64,000 nt of DNA. Origin: Linnemannia hyalina (taxonomy: Eukaryota > Mortierellomycota > Mortierellomycetes > Mortierellales > Mortierellaceae). How positions within the stretch are numbered: the stretch's first letter is position 1; each line of letters starts with the position of its first letter. A program made the position numbers and the translations under genes. Location of the stretch: assembly GCA_019671135.1 (NCBI GenBank), contig JAHRHY010000022.1, forward strand, positions 567,001-631,000, read 5' to 3'. The notes beneath the pieces were generated by a model. That model searched no databases, was not told where the DNA came from, and saw only the letters and a list, made by a program, of their open reading frames with translations. Shown here piece by piece: positions 33,672 through 45,689 of this stretch.

Positions 33672-36600
33672 ATGGCGAACCCTGAGCAGCTGCATGGGCC
33701 CTCCTATATCCTCGACCTACGCCTGTATGACGACGAAGACCCCACCGATGCGGTTAGTGCCACAGCAAATAATTACTATCGCATTCGTCGCCTTATATAT
33801 GTATCATGAAAAGCAAACACGAATGCGTGTCTAACCCATCATGTATTCCGTGCGCTTATAGGATCTGGCAAAGGACTATAACACACTAGTGGCGATCTTC
33901 CCAGGCAAATCAGAGATGGAGATTCAGCACCACCTCCAGGAGATCGTATCTGCGGACATGTCGAAGCACGCAGAGATCCTGAACGGACTTTTCTACGCCA
34001 TCCTCACATACCACACCCACCCTGGAAGCCCATCATTTGGATCAAACGACCCTTCCAACAGTGTCAACGGAAACGCCTCTACACCAAACCTCAACCGTCA
34101 ACATTCTTACTCCTGCCAGGCCTTAGCGCGACTTATGAGGCTGGTCCAGCGCGACAGCTATGGCCATGTTTTCAAGCAGACGCGGTACTTTTGTTCATAC
34201 CCTAACTTCCCAAAGATCCGACCCGCCGTGCGAGAGCAACTGATCTGGATTGTCGGCCATATCACAGACGCACGGATGCCAGCGATCCACTCTATCGAGC
34301 AACTCTACACTGCTTTGATGAAACAGATTCGTGGAGGAGATGTCTCGATCCCCAACGTACAGCATGCGGAATCTATTCTCCGCTTACTCCAAGGCAACCA
34401 GGAATTTGTGGACGCATCGACAGTCTTGATCGCCTACTCGTGCTACACTTATTTGCGTATCATTCTGGATCACGGCAGTAGTCGACTAGCAGTTCTTCGC
34501 CAGCAGGAAGTGAACTATTGTGTCAGGCTGTTGCGAGAGAAATTCCGGGAGTGCACAGAGCTTGGCCGAGATCTCATCCGAGCGCTGCAAGACGTGGGCA
34601 GAGGGATCCCGGAGTTTGAGGCGATTTGGGTCGACCTACTGTACAATCCCAGGTCCCTTAACCCGCAACTGGAAAACATCCGACAGATCCTTGCTGTGCC
34701 TTCTCAAAAGATCTACCTGGCGAGCAGACTTTCTTATGACATGGAGCAAAAGCTCCTGCACATCCTGGAGCACGTAAGTCACTGCACAGTTGACTCGGCA
34801 CGTTGTATCTAAATTAACACGGCGATGAATGCTAATATATCCCGCTCTCTTTTTGTGCACTCTCCGCTTGTAGATCCACAATGGACAGCACTACAGGAAT
34901 GTCCAGTGGTTCACCGAGCGGTTTCTGCCTACCCCTGAGTCTGACACCCTTTATCCGGATATTATGCGCTATATCTGTGGCGTTTATCACCCTGCCAACG
35001 CAGTATTGGCTGGCCCTACTGTACCGCGCTATGCTCTTATTCAAACCTTTCTCAGAAACATCAGGGTAACTCATCTTATGGCAAAACTACCATGTACTTG
35101 TTACGTACGAGAGATATTAAGTCAAAAGAACAACATACTAATTTTCATAGCATTTTTTTTAGTCTCCTGTTACAGCTGCCAATGTCAAGCTGGCACTGAT
35201 GTACGACTGGTTGTTCTTCGAGCCATTAAGAGACAGCATTATGAACATCGGTATGTACTCCGTTCAAATGGCGGGCAATAATGAAACTTCACCTCAGTGT
35301 GCTCCAACTTTGCAAAGATCATAACATTTTATTATTTTTTGGCGTATACTTATGATAGAACCCGCGATGCTTCTTATGGAGAGATCGCTTGAGCGAGCAC
35401 CATACTTGACCGCCATCATGATGGAGTTCTTGTTCTTTGCAATTGAGAACTATTGTCCACCACTGCGCGAGTACATTCAAGAGCACGTCGCCAAGGCAGC
35501 TCAGTCGATCACCGAAAAGGGCGTCATCAGGTATGAACGGGCACCATGCTTATTCTCTACTGAATTCATGGCGATTGGACTTTACTCTAACTTATCGCCT
35601 TTGCACTCTGCACTACCAATAGGTCTTTCAAACTTATATACAAGGCCCCTCAATTGAATGAGTTTCCACTTATCCGTGAATACATGCGCTCCATGTTTCA
35701 CGCTCACGTGGCCGACCCAGCCGATCAGAACCAGGGACTACCTTTGTCAAGTGGTCTTACATCAGACAATCCGGACGATCTGGGGGAAGGAGATGATGGA
35801 AACAATGGTTCAGGAGACTTTGATGGCTCACGGGATGAACCTCAGACTGGTTTGGAGTGGGATGATTCTGACGATGAAGGCTCACTTCCCCACAAGGAGT
35901 CAAAGAAGTCTGATCCTACAACATCATCGTCACATCGTTCCCGTGAATCGTCAAAGGAGCCGATGCAGGTGGATGAGTCAGGAGCGCCCTCAAGCAGCAC
36001 GTCGTCATCTGCTTTGGCTCAAGGCGACGAAGATGACCAGGAGGAAGATGAGGTGATGGAATCCTCTGCAGACATTGGGTCGGGCAGCAAGAGCAGCAAC
36101 GTCCCGCCACAAGTTCAGTCACGCACTCTGTTGGACTGGACCATGACGGACGAGGATGGCGCAGGCGTGTCAGAGTCGGGCACAGGCGACAACAGCAAAA
36201 ACGCTTCAACCACTGGCACCCCAGATCCGGAAGCCTCCCTCTGGATTTTTGGTGGTCTTATCCATTCATTTAAAAGCGCATACGAGGCGGATCCCGATTC
36301 ACAGGAGACAATGTCTACCTTCCGGCAAGTCTGTGAGGTTTATGAAGCAGGAGTCGGTGTTGAGAGCGCTGATATGGCTCAGATGTTTGGACAGGAGATC
36401 TGCATGTTCGCCAGGAAATGCCGTATCCCAGAGTCGTATGCGGCAGTACGGATTCGCTCCAAACCACTTGTCAATGGACGACGCTCCCAGGATCAGGACG
36501 AGCCAATGGAGGAGGACCCCGATGTTATGGGAGCTCTGATGGCTTGTCTCTGGAGAATCACCGAGACGGAAGGATGGCAGGGTGCTGAAAGGGTTGCACA

Positions 36601-39007
36601 GATGCTATCGAGTTGCGAGGCCTCTGTCGAACCGAGCGCGCGTTTACTCAGCATGTGGTACCTGATTGGTCTCGTTCATGGTTGCCGGAGTAGCGCCTCA
36701 TCCGGAGCACCCATCACCCTGGAGGATTCACTCTCATTATATGGATCGTACCTTCAGAACGCCGCTGAGCGCGACTTTGCTCAAGCACCGGACGAGGAAG
36801 GAGCTGAGATGGATCGGGAAGAGCGCGTCAAATCGTTGGTCCAAGAATACCTTGTCAGGGATCTCCAAAACGTGCAGGATCGACAGCCGAGCGTCTTCGA
36901 TGCCCTCGTGCCCCTCGTTCTCCAGTACTTGCCCAATTATATCCCCAGGACCGACTCGTTCTTGCGCATGGTGATCTTTTTGGCGACACCAACCCAGATC
37001 TACTGTCTTTCGCTTGGATTATCACAGCGGCAGTTTATCTTGTTTTCGTCGCTCCCGTCGGATGATCGCGCACCAGCCAAGAACAAGGGCAAGAAGAAGA
37101 ACAACAACTTGCAGGAGGACTGCGGATCACCCGGCTCGATTTATTCATCGCTAGCGAGCGGATGGGAACCCAGGGTGGGGACAGAGACGGTGGAAGTCAT
37201 TGGGCGGACGTTGGAGTGGGGCACATTCGACCAGATGGGGATTTGGCAATTGATTGTTTCTGAGTTCGGAGGATTCAACAAGGCTATTACAGGACTTCTC
37301 AACGCGAGCTGGGTTCCTGCCATGACCTCGGTTACTCAGGCTGAGGCACTCGGTGGACTTCTTAACCTGATCCGTACACTGTCTGTGAGCCCACCGGATA
37401 TCCGCCTTGGAACCACAATTGTGCGGATTGCCAGCAGGGCCGACCTTGTCTCGGACGACATGACGCAGTTCTGTCAGAGATGGGTCGGTCAGTCGGCAAG
37501 CACCTACCCAGACCATCTTGGGGCCATTCTTCTGTCGTTGAGTGACAAGACTGCAGCGCCGATCTGGGAGGATCTTGACGATCTTAATCTGGGAACTTCT
37601 AGCAGCTCGGTACCGACAACACCAACAACCAAGACCACTCGATCCAGGATTGGCAGCGGCGGTCAGTCCAAGAGAACCAAGTTGACTGTGAAGCAGCGGA
37701 AGGAGCAAGGAACTCTACTCAGAACGGCGCTCTCCCTTATTCGAGGTTGGTGTGAGGCTTTGTCTGGAGAAGTAACGCAGCAACACTTTTTGCGAGTGTG
37801 GTCCGCACAGGTGCGCAGTCAAGTCCTGGAGGCCCTCACGGAGAACTTTGGCGCCAATGAGAAGGAGGCTTGGCCCAAGGACTGGTGGATCAAGGACGAG
37901 GACAATGTCAGCCAAAACGATGAAGACATGGAGAGCCGGCACAGTGAAGAGGACGATGACGATGATGACAAGGAGGACGATGACGATGAGGAGGATGGTC
38001 GTGGCGGCAGCAATAGCAGCAACAAGAAGAAGAAGAGCGAGGATGATGAAGACGATGAGAGTGATCAGGACCAACAGAGCAGCGACAGCGACCGGCGGAA
38101 AAAGGACAAGAAGCGCTTTGGAGGAGCTGCATCTGGATCGGCAAGTTCTAGTCGTCGCAATAGCCCCAAGATTGGATCGGGATCCTCTTCTACCATGGGC
38201 AGCAATGCTTCTACTCCTGCTGCAAACAAGAAGGGGTCCTCTGCTGGTGTTTTGAACTCCAAGTCACGTTCTACACGGGCCACAACTGCCAGTACCAAGA
38301 AGGCAACTCCTGTCAAGAAGGCTGCTGCCAGTCGACGACGCAAGATTTCGGAGGAGGATGACGATGAGGAGGAAGAGGATGAAGAGGAGGCACGGGGTGA
38401 CGAGGAGGAAGAGGAGGAGGAGGAGGAGGCGCAGGACGAGGGAATGGATGAGGATGAAAAATCGGAGAAGGATGATGAGGAGGGAGGAAGCAACGACGAA
38501 GAATCTGAGGAGGAGACCAAGGGTAGGAAGGGTAAAGGCAAGCGACCTGCCAAGAAGGCAGCAGCACCTGCCACTCCTGCCAAGCGAGCTGCGACGACGC
38601 GGTCTCAAGCCAAGAAGCCAGCAGCTAAGCCGTTGACTCGCAGCAACCGCCGAACTCGAAAACAGGAGGAGGACGAGGAGGAGGAGGACGAGGAGGAGGA
38701 GGACGACGATGAGGATGAAGAAAAGGATGCCGATGATGGTGAGGACGAGGGTGGCGATCAGGAAAATGGGGATAGCGAGGACGCGGATGAAGACGAGGAG
38801 GAGGAAGAAGAAGAGGAGGAAGAGGAGGAGACGGCGAAGAAGGGTAAGCTGCCTGTGTACACTCAACGCCGGGCAGCTGCCAACGCCAACTCGAAACTCA
38901 AGGCCGCATCTGCAGCAACAGCTTCCTCCGCATCCAAGGCCAAGGCGTCACCCAAGTCCCGAGCCAAGAACAGGCGCCGCATTGTCACTGACGACGAGAG
39001 CGAGTAA
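33672..39007 (+). CDS. INTS3: Integrator complex subunit 3 (INTS3 / SOSS-A)
   Basis: Six exons: 33672-33752, 33862-34773, 34874-35065, 35163-35250, 35359-35530 and 35623-39007. They total 1609 codons with all phases consistent. The INTS3 helical-repeat core covers exons 2 to 6, including [57 protein letters not shown] and LNEFPLIREYMRSMF. The second half of the core (ALMACLWRITETEGW, VPLVLQYLPNYIPRTDSFLRMV, WVPAMTSVTQAEALGGLLNLI) resembles the INTS3 C-terminal domain. INTS3 scaffolds Integrator (snRNA 3'-end processing and transcription attenuation) and the SOSS single-strand DNA-binding repair complex in animals. The protein is much longer than the roughly 1,040-residue human form because of an acidic insertion after the N-terminal core. 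It also has a C-terminal tail of about 380 residues alternating D/E runs with Lys-rich, Ala-rich patches (KKAAAPATPAKR). Confidence 0.85.
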
Positions 39008-39754
39008 TCAATTCCCTCCTCTTTCCCACTTTTTTTTGTTAGACTTTCAACTCACTCATTAAAAACAAACCACACACAACAAAGCAATTCTAACCATGTT
39101 TTTTTGAATTGTCTTGTCTGGTGCAGCTCACAGGGATGCTCCTAGTACATTTGTACACTATATTGCAGCGTGATATACACTATCACTGGTTCGACTTGAC
39201 GCACCAAATGGATTGCTGGGAGCTGAGGACAAGAGTAAATAAAGGCCAGGGCAAAGCAGTGATGGACAAAGAGCGACGAAAGCAGGAAGGGTAGGGTGGT
39301 TTTTCTTAGTGGTTGTAGTAGGGCGAATAAGCAGAGTTAGACTTGTCGGTGAACTCTATTAGGAACCAGTTGAATTGAAGGGGGACTCCGATGGCAAGGT
39401 AAGAAGGCGCGCCTCGGTATCTCCTTTCTAGATCGATGATGGCGAGCCCTTGGACGCGGTTCGCGTGCTGACAAGTTAGAGAGGGAAGGAAAGACACGAA
39501 CGAAGCATGACACCGCTGTGCCTCGCCAAGTCAGGGACATGATAGTGTCGTGTCCATTTTTTCCACCTGCATTCGAATCCTGCATGGACCGTATCTATTT
39601 TGCATTTTGCTCGACGCCTTCTTTTTCCTACATGATCCTCGGCTCTTTTCTTTATCTAACTCCCCCTACCAATTTACAACTGCAACCAAGAACCAAACCA
39701 ACATCGACAAGCAAACCAACATCAACAACTATACCAACATCAACAAAAAGCAAC
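39008..39754. other. INTS3 3' flank and promoter of senescence-domain gene 1
   Basis: No separate gene is seen. About 39395-39505 matches 48180-48290 upstream of the second paralog (TTTCTAGATCGATGA, TTGGACGCGGTTCGCGTG and GAAAGACACGAACGAA are shared). The duplication thus included promoter DNA. These conserved blocks are candidates for regulatory elements. Confidence 0.6.
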
Positions 39755-41676
39755 ATGTCAGAACAACAACCCCCCGCGTACGACGGGGCTGCAGACAACA
39801 CGCCCACAGCAATGATCCAAGTCGTCCTCACCATCCCCAACACTACCATCACCCAGCTCACAAGTGCAATCGCCAAAAAAAAGCTCATTGGAACGGGAGA
39901 GCTCAAAGTCTATTCCACATCCACCGTCCCCTCCAAAGGTTCTTCTTCCTCCCCAACATCGGCAGGAACAAAGGCGACAAAGGGTCATCATCACACGACA
40001 TTCATGACGCTGGAGACCAATGACATTCCGACTGGATCTTACAAGAGTCTGGTTACTCACCCTTTAATGCCTAGCTCGCATGCTCAAAAGACTGGGAACC
40101 ATACTTGGAGGTTTTCTGTCCCCGGAAATGGCTACTTGGAGGTTCATGTCCCTGAGTAAGTTTTTCCTCTGATATGCTAGGGAGTGAGACAGCTTCAGGA
40201 CAAACTCATTATGTCTTCTCTTGTGTGTGGCCCGTGTTGTGTCGTAAATATTTTCATTGTCACTCACCAACCAATTACGAAAACACCAATAGGACCTCAC
40301 AAGCATCAGACATTGCGGCATTGGAGAACTTGCTCACAGACAGAATTGTCTACACGAACCAGTACAAGCTCCGGCACCAATTGGCCATCGTCGACGATGT
40401 GGGCCAGATCTATGGTGTGCTGGACAAGGTGAATGTCGAGGTTGTGGACGACGATAATGTTTCCTTGTCAGAGAATGCCAAGTCTCCTGTTGTTGTCGAG
40501 GCTATTGAGGAACCTGATGAATCTGTAAGTTTTTTCTTTGGCTGTGGGGGGAGGGTGTTGTGCATGAGCGCGTGGTAGTGTTATTCTTAGTTTTTTATGT
40601 TGAGACCCGAAACCGATTTAAGCGGAAAAATGGACCATTGCTGATGCCCACACTAAACATTATCTTACATAGGACGGCACACCATTGCGAATCAAGATCT
40701 CGGTTCCCTCGGCTGACGACATGACCGACTACCTCACAAGTGCATCCCAGTACTTTGGCGAAGTCATGATCAAGGGTGCCACTGTCGTCGCCGGAGGCAT
40801 CACCACGTACGCTCTCTGCCTGGCTGTTGCTTTTCACCTTTCGGTCTTATACCCTGATTCACACCAAGAACCCAACTGGAGCTGACGAATATAATGCTCC
40901 ATCTCTACACTCCTTCTAGGTCGAGCACATACCTGAACTCAAAGATCCCAGAGACACAACACCCACTCAGGATCTCACCCTTCATTAAGAACCGCATCCG
41001 AAACCTAATCTCCGTCAGGAGGAAAACCTCAGGCGTCACCAGCGACCTCAAATCCGCCGTTATCCAGGGCGCCCTCAGCTCTGGCTACCGTGTCATCAAA
41101 TACAGGACGGTCAAGGATGACCCCGCATCCTACTCGACCATGCAGAACATGGCCTATTCCATCCTCAATTCGGCCGGTATCTTGATCCAAGCCGCAGAAG
41201 AATCCATTGATATCGTCACCACCCCTGCCATCTCGGCAACTCAGGATCTGGCTGGACGTGCATTGGGACCCGACGCCCGGGAATTAGTAACCGAGGCTCT
41301 GGGGGGATTGAATAACTTCACGCTGGTGTATTTTGATGGCGCGGGGGTGTCTAGAAGAGCATTCTTGCATACTTCGAGGGTTGCGGCCCTGCAGACGGCG
41401 CAGGAGATGAAGGAAGGAAAGCTCAAGATGAAGGAGCGCAAGAAGCATGCAGAGGAGCATGCTCAAAAGTCGCTTAATATCTCTGTCCCTGCCTCTGCCC
41501 AAGCGGCTGCTGCTTCTGCACAGACCGCTGCTGCCTCTGCGGGTGCGACTGTGACTCATGCCAAGGAGTTAATCTTTAGTTATTTTGGTCGTGGTGAGGA
41601 AGCTCATGGGTCTACTTCTAGTGCTGTGCTAAGGACAAGAAAAAGGTTGATTAATGAATGGCGATCCCGACTATAA
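39755..41676 (+). CDS. senescence/spartin-domain protein, copy 1
   Basis: Four exons: 39755-40155, 40293-40524, 40673-40806 and 40920-41676, totalling 507 codons in phase. The N-terminal half (MIQVVLTIPNTTITQL..., TWRFSVPGNGYLEVHVPE) and the middle (LENLLTDRIVY) resemble the front part of plant senescence and animal spartin proteins. The C-terminal half, from ATVVAGGITT through RISPFIKNRIRNL and SAVIQGALSSGYRVI to ISATQDLAGRALG, matches the alpha-helical senescence domain (PF06911 type). That domain associates with lipid droplets or membranes in spartin. A coiled, Lys/Ala-rich tail follows. Relative to copy 2 one base is missing at about 41627. This changes the last residues from AVAKDK... 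to AVLRTRKRLINEWRSRL and lengthens the tail slightly. The domain itself is intact. The lipid role is inferred from the family. Confidence 0.75.
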
Positions 41677-41770
41677 TGACGGCTGAAACCTATTACTCGA
41701 CATCTCCATGGACTCCAGATATGTGTATCTCTATTATAGCCATGATTGTCTGAAAATAAAATAAAAAAGG

Positions 41771-41795
41771 GAGTGCTTGCCACTATAAAAGGGGG
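41771..41795 (+). promoter_or_regulatory. duplicated TATA-containing block, copy 1
   Basis: The sequence GAGTGCTTGCCACTATAAAA followed by a G run is repeated at 47569-47594. It contains a good TATA box. Here it lies about 100 bases beyond senescence gene 1, and at 47.57 kb about 970 bases before gene 2. It could be a fragment of a mobile element promoter. Confidence 0.5.
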
Positions 41796-42049
41796 ACCTC
41801 CAGATACCTTCCTCTCTATCTCTTGTCAGAGAAACATGAGATGGGTGGGACATCTAGAGTCCCTCGAGATGTCTAACAATTGGCTTCAGCCGTCATTACA
41901 TGCGACATCGTCTTTCATTATTCTTCCTTTCCAGGGACTCCATCTGTATATCCAGTTGGAGAAAAAAAAATGAAGAAAAGAATTGCCGCTGCTGCTGCTG
42001 TTGTTGTTATTGTTACTGGGACTCTTGGCATTGTTGTTCTTGGGCTAGT

Positions 42050-42760
42050 CCTTGGACTTGTCGTTGGAGTTACCAGACTTGGTCAAGTTGTGTTTGTCCC
42101 GAACCTTGTTAGGAGGATTGTTGTGCCTTTCTTGATAGGAAATACGGTATTGATGGCATCCATGGCCGCTTTTCTCTCGGCGACGTCTGCAAGAGTAACC
42201 GCGGCAGGTTTGGACAGACCCATTTGTCGGTAGAGGATGTCTTGTCGAGACTCGTTCGCTTGAGCTGTGATGTCGCCTGCGAGGTATCAGATTATGCTGG
42301 CGAGTGCAGCTGCTCGATCCTTCCATATGTTCTCAGTGTCATCCTTGGCTGCCATGAGAGCGAGGGTATCCAAAAGGGAGCGTGAGATGGGCCAGTCCGG
42401 TCAAGATCCTAGCCAATTTTCTTCTCTGAGAGACCGTTGTTCATCGTCGAGTCGGAGCCCCTTGCGCTGAACGCGCAGAAGTGGATGGGCGCCGTAGTCC
42501 GTTCCCCTCCGCGACGCGAAGTGGAAGTCGGACATGTCGATGAGTTTCTCAGCAAGGTGTCGAGCTTGACTTTGAAAAAGTCCATCTGGAGGGCAATGAC
42601 AGCATAGATAGCGAGGAGTGATTTTTGCGGGGACGATGTAAGTCGGTCGAGGTTTGGTGATAACGAAAGTGGAGTCATCGATGTGTGTGTGTTGTTGTAC
42701 TTATTCTGGTCGATAGCTTCGGAAAGTTGATCAATCCGTGCCATGATAACGGTAAGTTGT
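42050..42760 (-). pseudogene. unrecognised decayed coding sequence
   Basis: On the minus strand, coding-like stretches run in shifting frames. They are MARIDQLSEAIDQNKYNN and SLLAIYAVIALQMDFFKVKL near 42700-42560, then DTLALMAAKDDTENIWKDRAAALASII near 42380-42300, then NESRQDILYRQMGLSKPAAVTLADVAERKAAMDAINTV near 42260-42150. A TGA and frame changes separate them. The amphipathic helical character suggests a once-real protein. It may be the C-terminal part of the P-loop pseudogene upstream on the same strand. Confidence 0.4.
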
Positions 42761-43169
42761 CCTTAAGAGATTCATGCGACATAGAGACGGATCGATCGAT
42801 GGAATTGAAGGCGGAATACTGGAGACGGAAAGCAGTGCGTTTCTCTTTCCGAACCGCTTCATTTTACCAATAGCCGTGGTAAAGTGGAATTGTGATGGAG
42901 GAGAAAGAGTGACCGATTAGAGATCGTGGCAAAGGCTATGACAAAAGGCGGTCAACTATTTTTATTTCTCAATGTGGTAAGGAAATATGGAGTATGATTT
43001 TGTCTGAATGGCGAAGACGAAGAGGAGCATTTCCGCAGCGCCAACACGTGGTTAACGTGGGAACACAGTGTATCTGTTGTATCTATCTCATCATGCCGCC
43101 ATTTTGTTGCAACGGAACCTGCAATCCAGGTGATTTGCCACAAACTGCTGACTTTAGATCGATCTTCAG

Positions 43170-43630
43170 TGCATACTGCTTCACACGCTGCGCATCCGCA
43201 GGGGCGGTGCAGTAAACTTCCCCTCAAGGGTCAAGTATCTCTGCATCTTGAAATCGGTATAGACATGACTTGGGACGACGAAGATAAGCCGAGTATCATC
43301 AGGAGGGGGAATACAGCTTGTTTGGTTGAGGCGGTTGATAAGCTTTAAGAGCGGTGGTCTTTTGATGAGGTGGGTCTTGGATACCCTGCACTAGCAATGC
43401 GGGTTTGCCGATCCCAGATGTACTTGTAACAACGACATGGTTCTACACCTCGTCTCCAGTGCACGGTTGATTGCTCTCAAACATCCGGAGGATTGTGTCG
43501 TGAAGAACTTTGTAAGCCTCTCTGACAATGAGATCGTTTGTACCGACGATAGGAAGCTTGATGCTGGGAGGAGCCGATAAATAGTTGTTGTCGATAGCAG
43601 TTTAGTTCTTCAGTTTGATAACTTAAGTCT
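43170..43630 (-). pseudogene. crinkler-like P-loop NTPase fragment
   Basis: The minus strand reads APPSIKLPIVGTNDLIVREAYKVLHDTIL, then after a TAG in the same frame HVVVTSTSGIGKPALLVQ (about 43435-43387). In the next frame it reads DDTRLIFVVPSHVYTDFKMQRYLTLEGKF. The GxxGxGK-type loop has proline where the Walker-A Ser/Thr belongs. I associate this VxTSxxGIGK arrangement with crinkler-type and related P-loop proteins of Mortierella and Glomeromycota. A stop codon and frame changes show it is dead. Confidence 0.5.
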
Positions 43631-43659
43631 TTATTAAACAAAACACGCCCATATAATCG

Positions 43660-43738
43660 TTCTCATTGTTCCCTCGCTTCTCCTGTTCCCTCATTTCTCT
43701 TGTTCCCTCGTTCTCTTCGTTCCCTTCATTCTCCCTCT
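43660..43738. repeat. degenerate GTTCCCTCnTTCTC tandem repeat
   Basis: Short pyrimidine-rich units built on TTCCCTC followed by TTCTC recur about every 13-18 bases. They look like a degraded minisatellite. No coding role is seen on either strand. Confidence 0.5.
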
Positions 43739-44080
43739 AGTTCGCCCTCGCCTTGTTACAGGTAACATCTCCATCAACAAGACAGAGCAGGGTCAGAGGG
43801 TTGTCGGTCGTACTGATGATGAGAAACAAACGGAAGTCAAGTCGAACGGAGGGCGTGGGAGCCAAAGGCGCTGCGGGATTAAAAAGACAGTAACGAGATG
43901 AGGGAAGAGCAAGCGTGGGAATGACAGCGAAGCAAGGGCGAAGAGTGTCGTCATGTTTTGCCTTGTGCTTTTGCCAAGGCTCCCACGCGTGACATTCTCC
44001 CTCCATATACATACCCCTTCATCTTTCTTCTTTCTTTTTTTCTTTCTTTCTTTCCTCACCGCTCCCTTCCTCCCTTGCCC

Positions 44081-44376
44081 ATGTCGACCGGTAAGTTCTC
44101 TATTGTCTTGTTTGTCTTCTTGTGAACCATCCCCATCCCCACTCTACCATCCCCACTCTACCATCCCCACTCTCCCATACCCACCCCCACCCTACCATAC
44201 CCACCACTCTCCCATACCCATCCCCACTTTCCCATACCTATCCCCACTTTCAATACTAAGACGCAGCACCGCATCTCCTTGTATTTTCAGGTACCCCTGG
44301 AGTTGAGGTCAAGCAAGGTGCCGCGTTTCGCCCCCAGGTTGTCAGGTGTCGTGTTTGCCTCCGTTGCCAGGTATAA
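44081..44376 (+). CDS. possible small two-exon gene (or 5' exons of an unresolved gene)
   Basis: ATG at 44081 follows a CT-rich leader. A 10-base first exon (ATGTCGACCG) is bounded by a perfect GTAAGT, and TTTTCAG at 44290 is followed by an open stretch reading GTPGVEVKQGAAFRPQVV and RCRVCLRCQ, with a TAA at 44374-44376 (31 residues). Alternatively the GTATAAG at 44371 is a donor that leads on to AAQFRGTPPCTSSPFG at 44458. The CxxCxxC-like cluster could bind zinc. I do not recognise it. Confidence 0.25.
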
Positions 44377-44722
44377 GCGAGAGACCGCTTTGTCCCTCTG
44401 TTGAGACCGCCTTCCATTTTGTTCGTTCGTGACTCCCCCACTGGACTTGTACCGCAGGCCGCCCAGTTCCGAGGTACCCCCCCTTGTACTTCTAGTCCTT
44501 TTGGCTCGTTGGGTCTGGGCTTGCTTAGAACCATTCTGTCCTTCTTTGCTTTTTTTTCTTCGTTGTTCATTTGCATTTACCATTCGTTTCGCCATTTGCC
44601 TAATAAGAGGGTGGCAGGAAGGGAACAAGAGGGGGAGAGGAAGGGAACAAGAGGGGAAGAGGGAGAGAGTGGGAAGGGAGGGTGGGGAGGGTAGGGAGGA
44701 CAAGAGGGTGGCAGGAGGGCAA

Positions 44723-44794
44723 CAGGACTGGAAGCAGGACTGGAAGCAGGACTGGAGACAGGACTGGAAACAGGACTGGAAGCAGGACTGGCAA
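44723..44794. repeat. 12-base tandem repeat (CAGGACTGGAAG x6)
   Basis: Six 12-base units with few substitutions encode QDWK on the plus strand and a Cys/Ser-rich repeat (SCFQ type) on the minus strand. Both frames are open because the period is a multiple of three, so the long open frames here are not evidence for a gene. Confidence 0.85.
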
Positions 44795-45200
44795 ATGGCA
44801 AAGCGAATGGCAGAGGCGAATGGGTGATGAGGAAAAATGGCAAGGCGGTTGACGTTGAGGAATGGTTCTAGGAGTGGAGGTGTGTAGCCCTTACGCCAAC
44901 GAGAAAAGGACAGAGGACAAGGCGAGCGAGGTACCGCAGGGAACTGGAGCCGCCGATGGTGGCAAGGATCAGGTAGGAGGTTGATGTCACATGTAACGAA
45001 CAAATGGTAAAGGTGTGCGCTCCAGAGCAGGACGAAGCTGGCTCTCGTATAAGCCTGGCAACCTGAGGTGGACGCGGGGCCCGGCAGCCAAGGGTGGAAC
45101 GTGGCACGACCCCCTCTCTCACCCGGTCGGCCCAGCGGCAAGTCGGGAGCGGCAAGCGGCAAGTGTCCGTCTCCAGACTTCAAGATATCAAGACCCCCAG

Positions 45201-45330
45201 GCCATCAGCCATCAAGAACCCCAGGCCTCCAGCCATCGAGGACACCAAGCCTATAGCCATCAAGAGCCCCAAGGTCTCCAGCCATCAAGAGCCCCAAGGT
45301 CTCCAGCCATCAAGGACCCCAAGCCGCAAG
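45201..45330. repeat. ~25-base minisatellite (GCCATCAAGAGCCCCAAGGT type)
   Basis: At least five imperfect units follow one another, the last two full ones being almost identical. Each starts GCCATCAAG or GCCATCGAG, followed by CCCC-rich sequence and CTCCA. The period is not a multiple of three. Confidence 0.75.
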
Positions 45331-45689
45331 CCCAGTATTAGTTGGCAACAATGCCATTCTACAATAAATCCTTTTTTTCTCAGAACTTTTTTCATTGTCT
45401 TCTGTTTCTGTTTCTGCTTTCAACTCTGCTCTTGATTATGTACTGTGTGTTATTGAATGTCCCGAACTTTTAACTTTGGTACTTTTACGCTTTTCAACAA
45501 GTGGCTGACTGGTATACAAAGCATAAGGAAGTTGCTTCCCATTGTCTTCGGTACCATGTCCACATGAGTGTGTGTGGCCTTTTTTTATTTATTTTGAACC
45601 GACGAAAACTCCCTTTAGCAATCCACTGCCCTCAATTGGGATCTCCCCTCTCCAGTTGATCGTTCCTCACCCTATCACCACTTTGAACA

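Noticed and set aside
38065..38866. Long minus-strand Ser- and Leu-rich frames opposite the INTS3 tail
   Set aside because: They are produced by GAG/GAC-rich acidic codons read in reverse.
44287..45183. 298-codon minus-strand frame with Cys/Ser-rich repeats
   Set aside because: It is open mainly because of the 12-base repeat and strand bias. Its frame changes character repeatedly and it has no recognisable domain.
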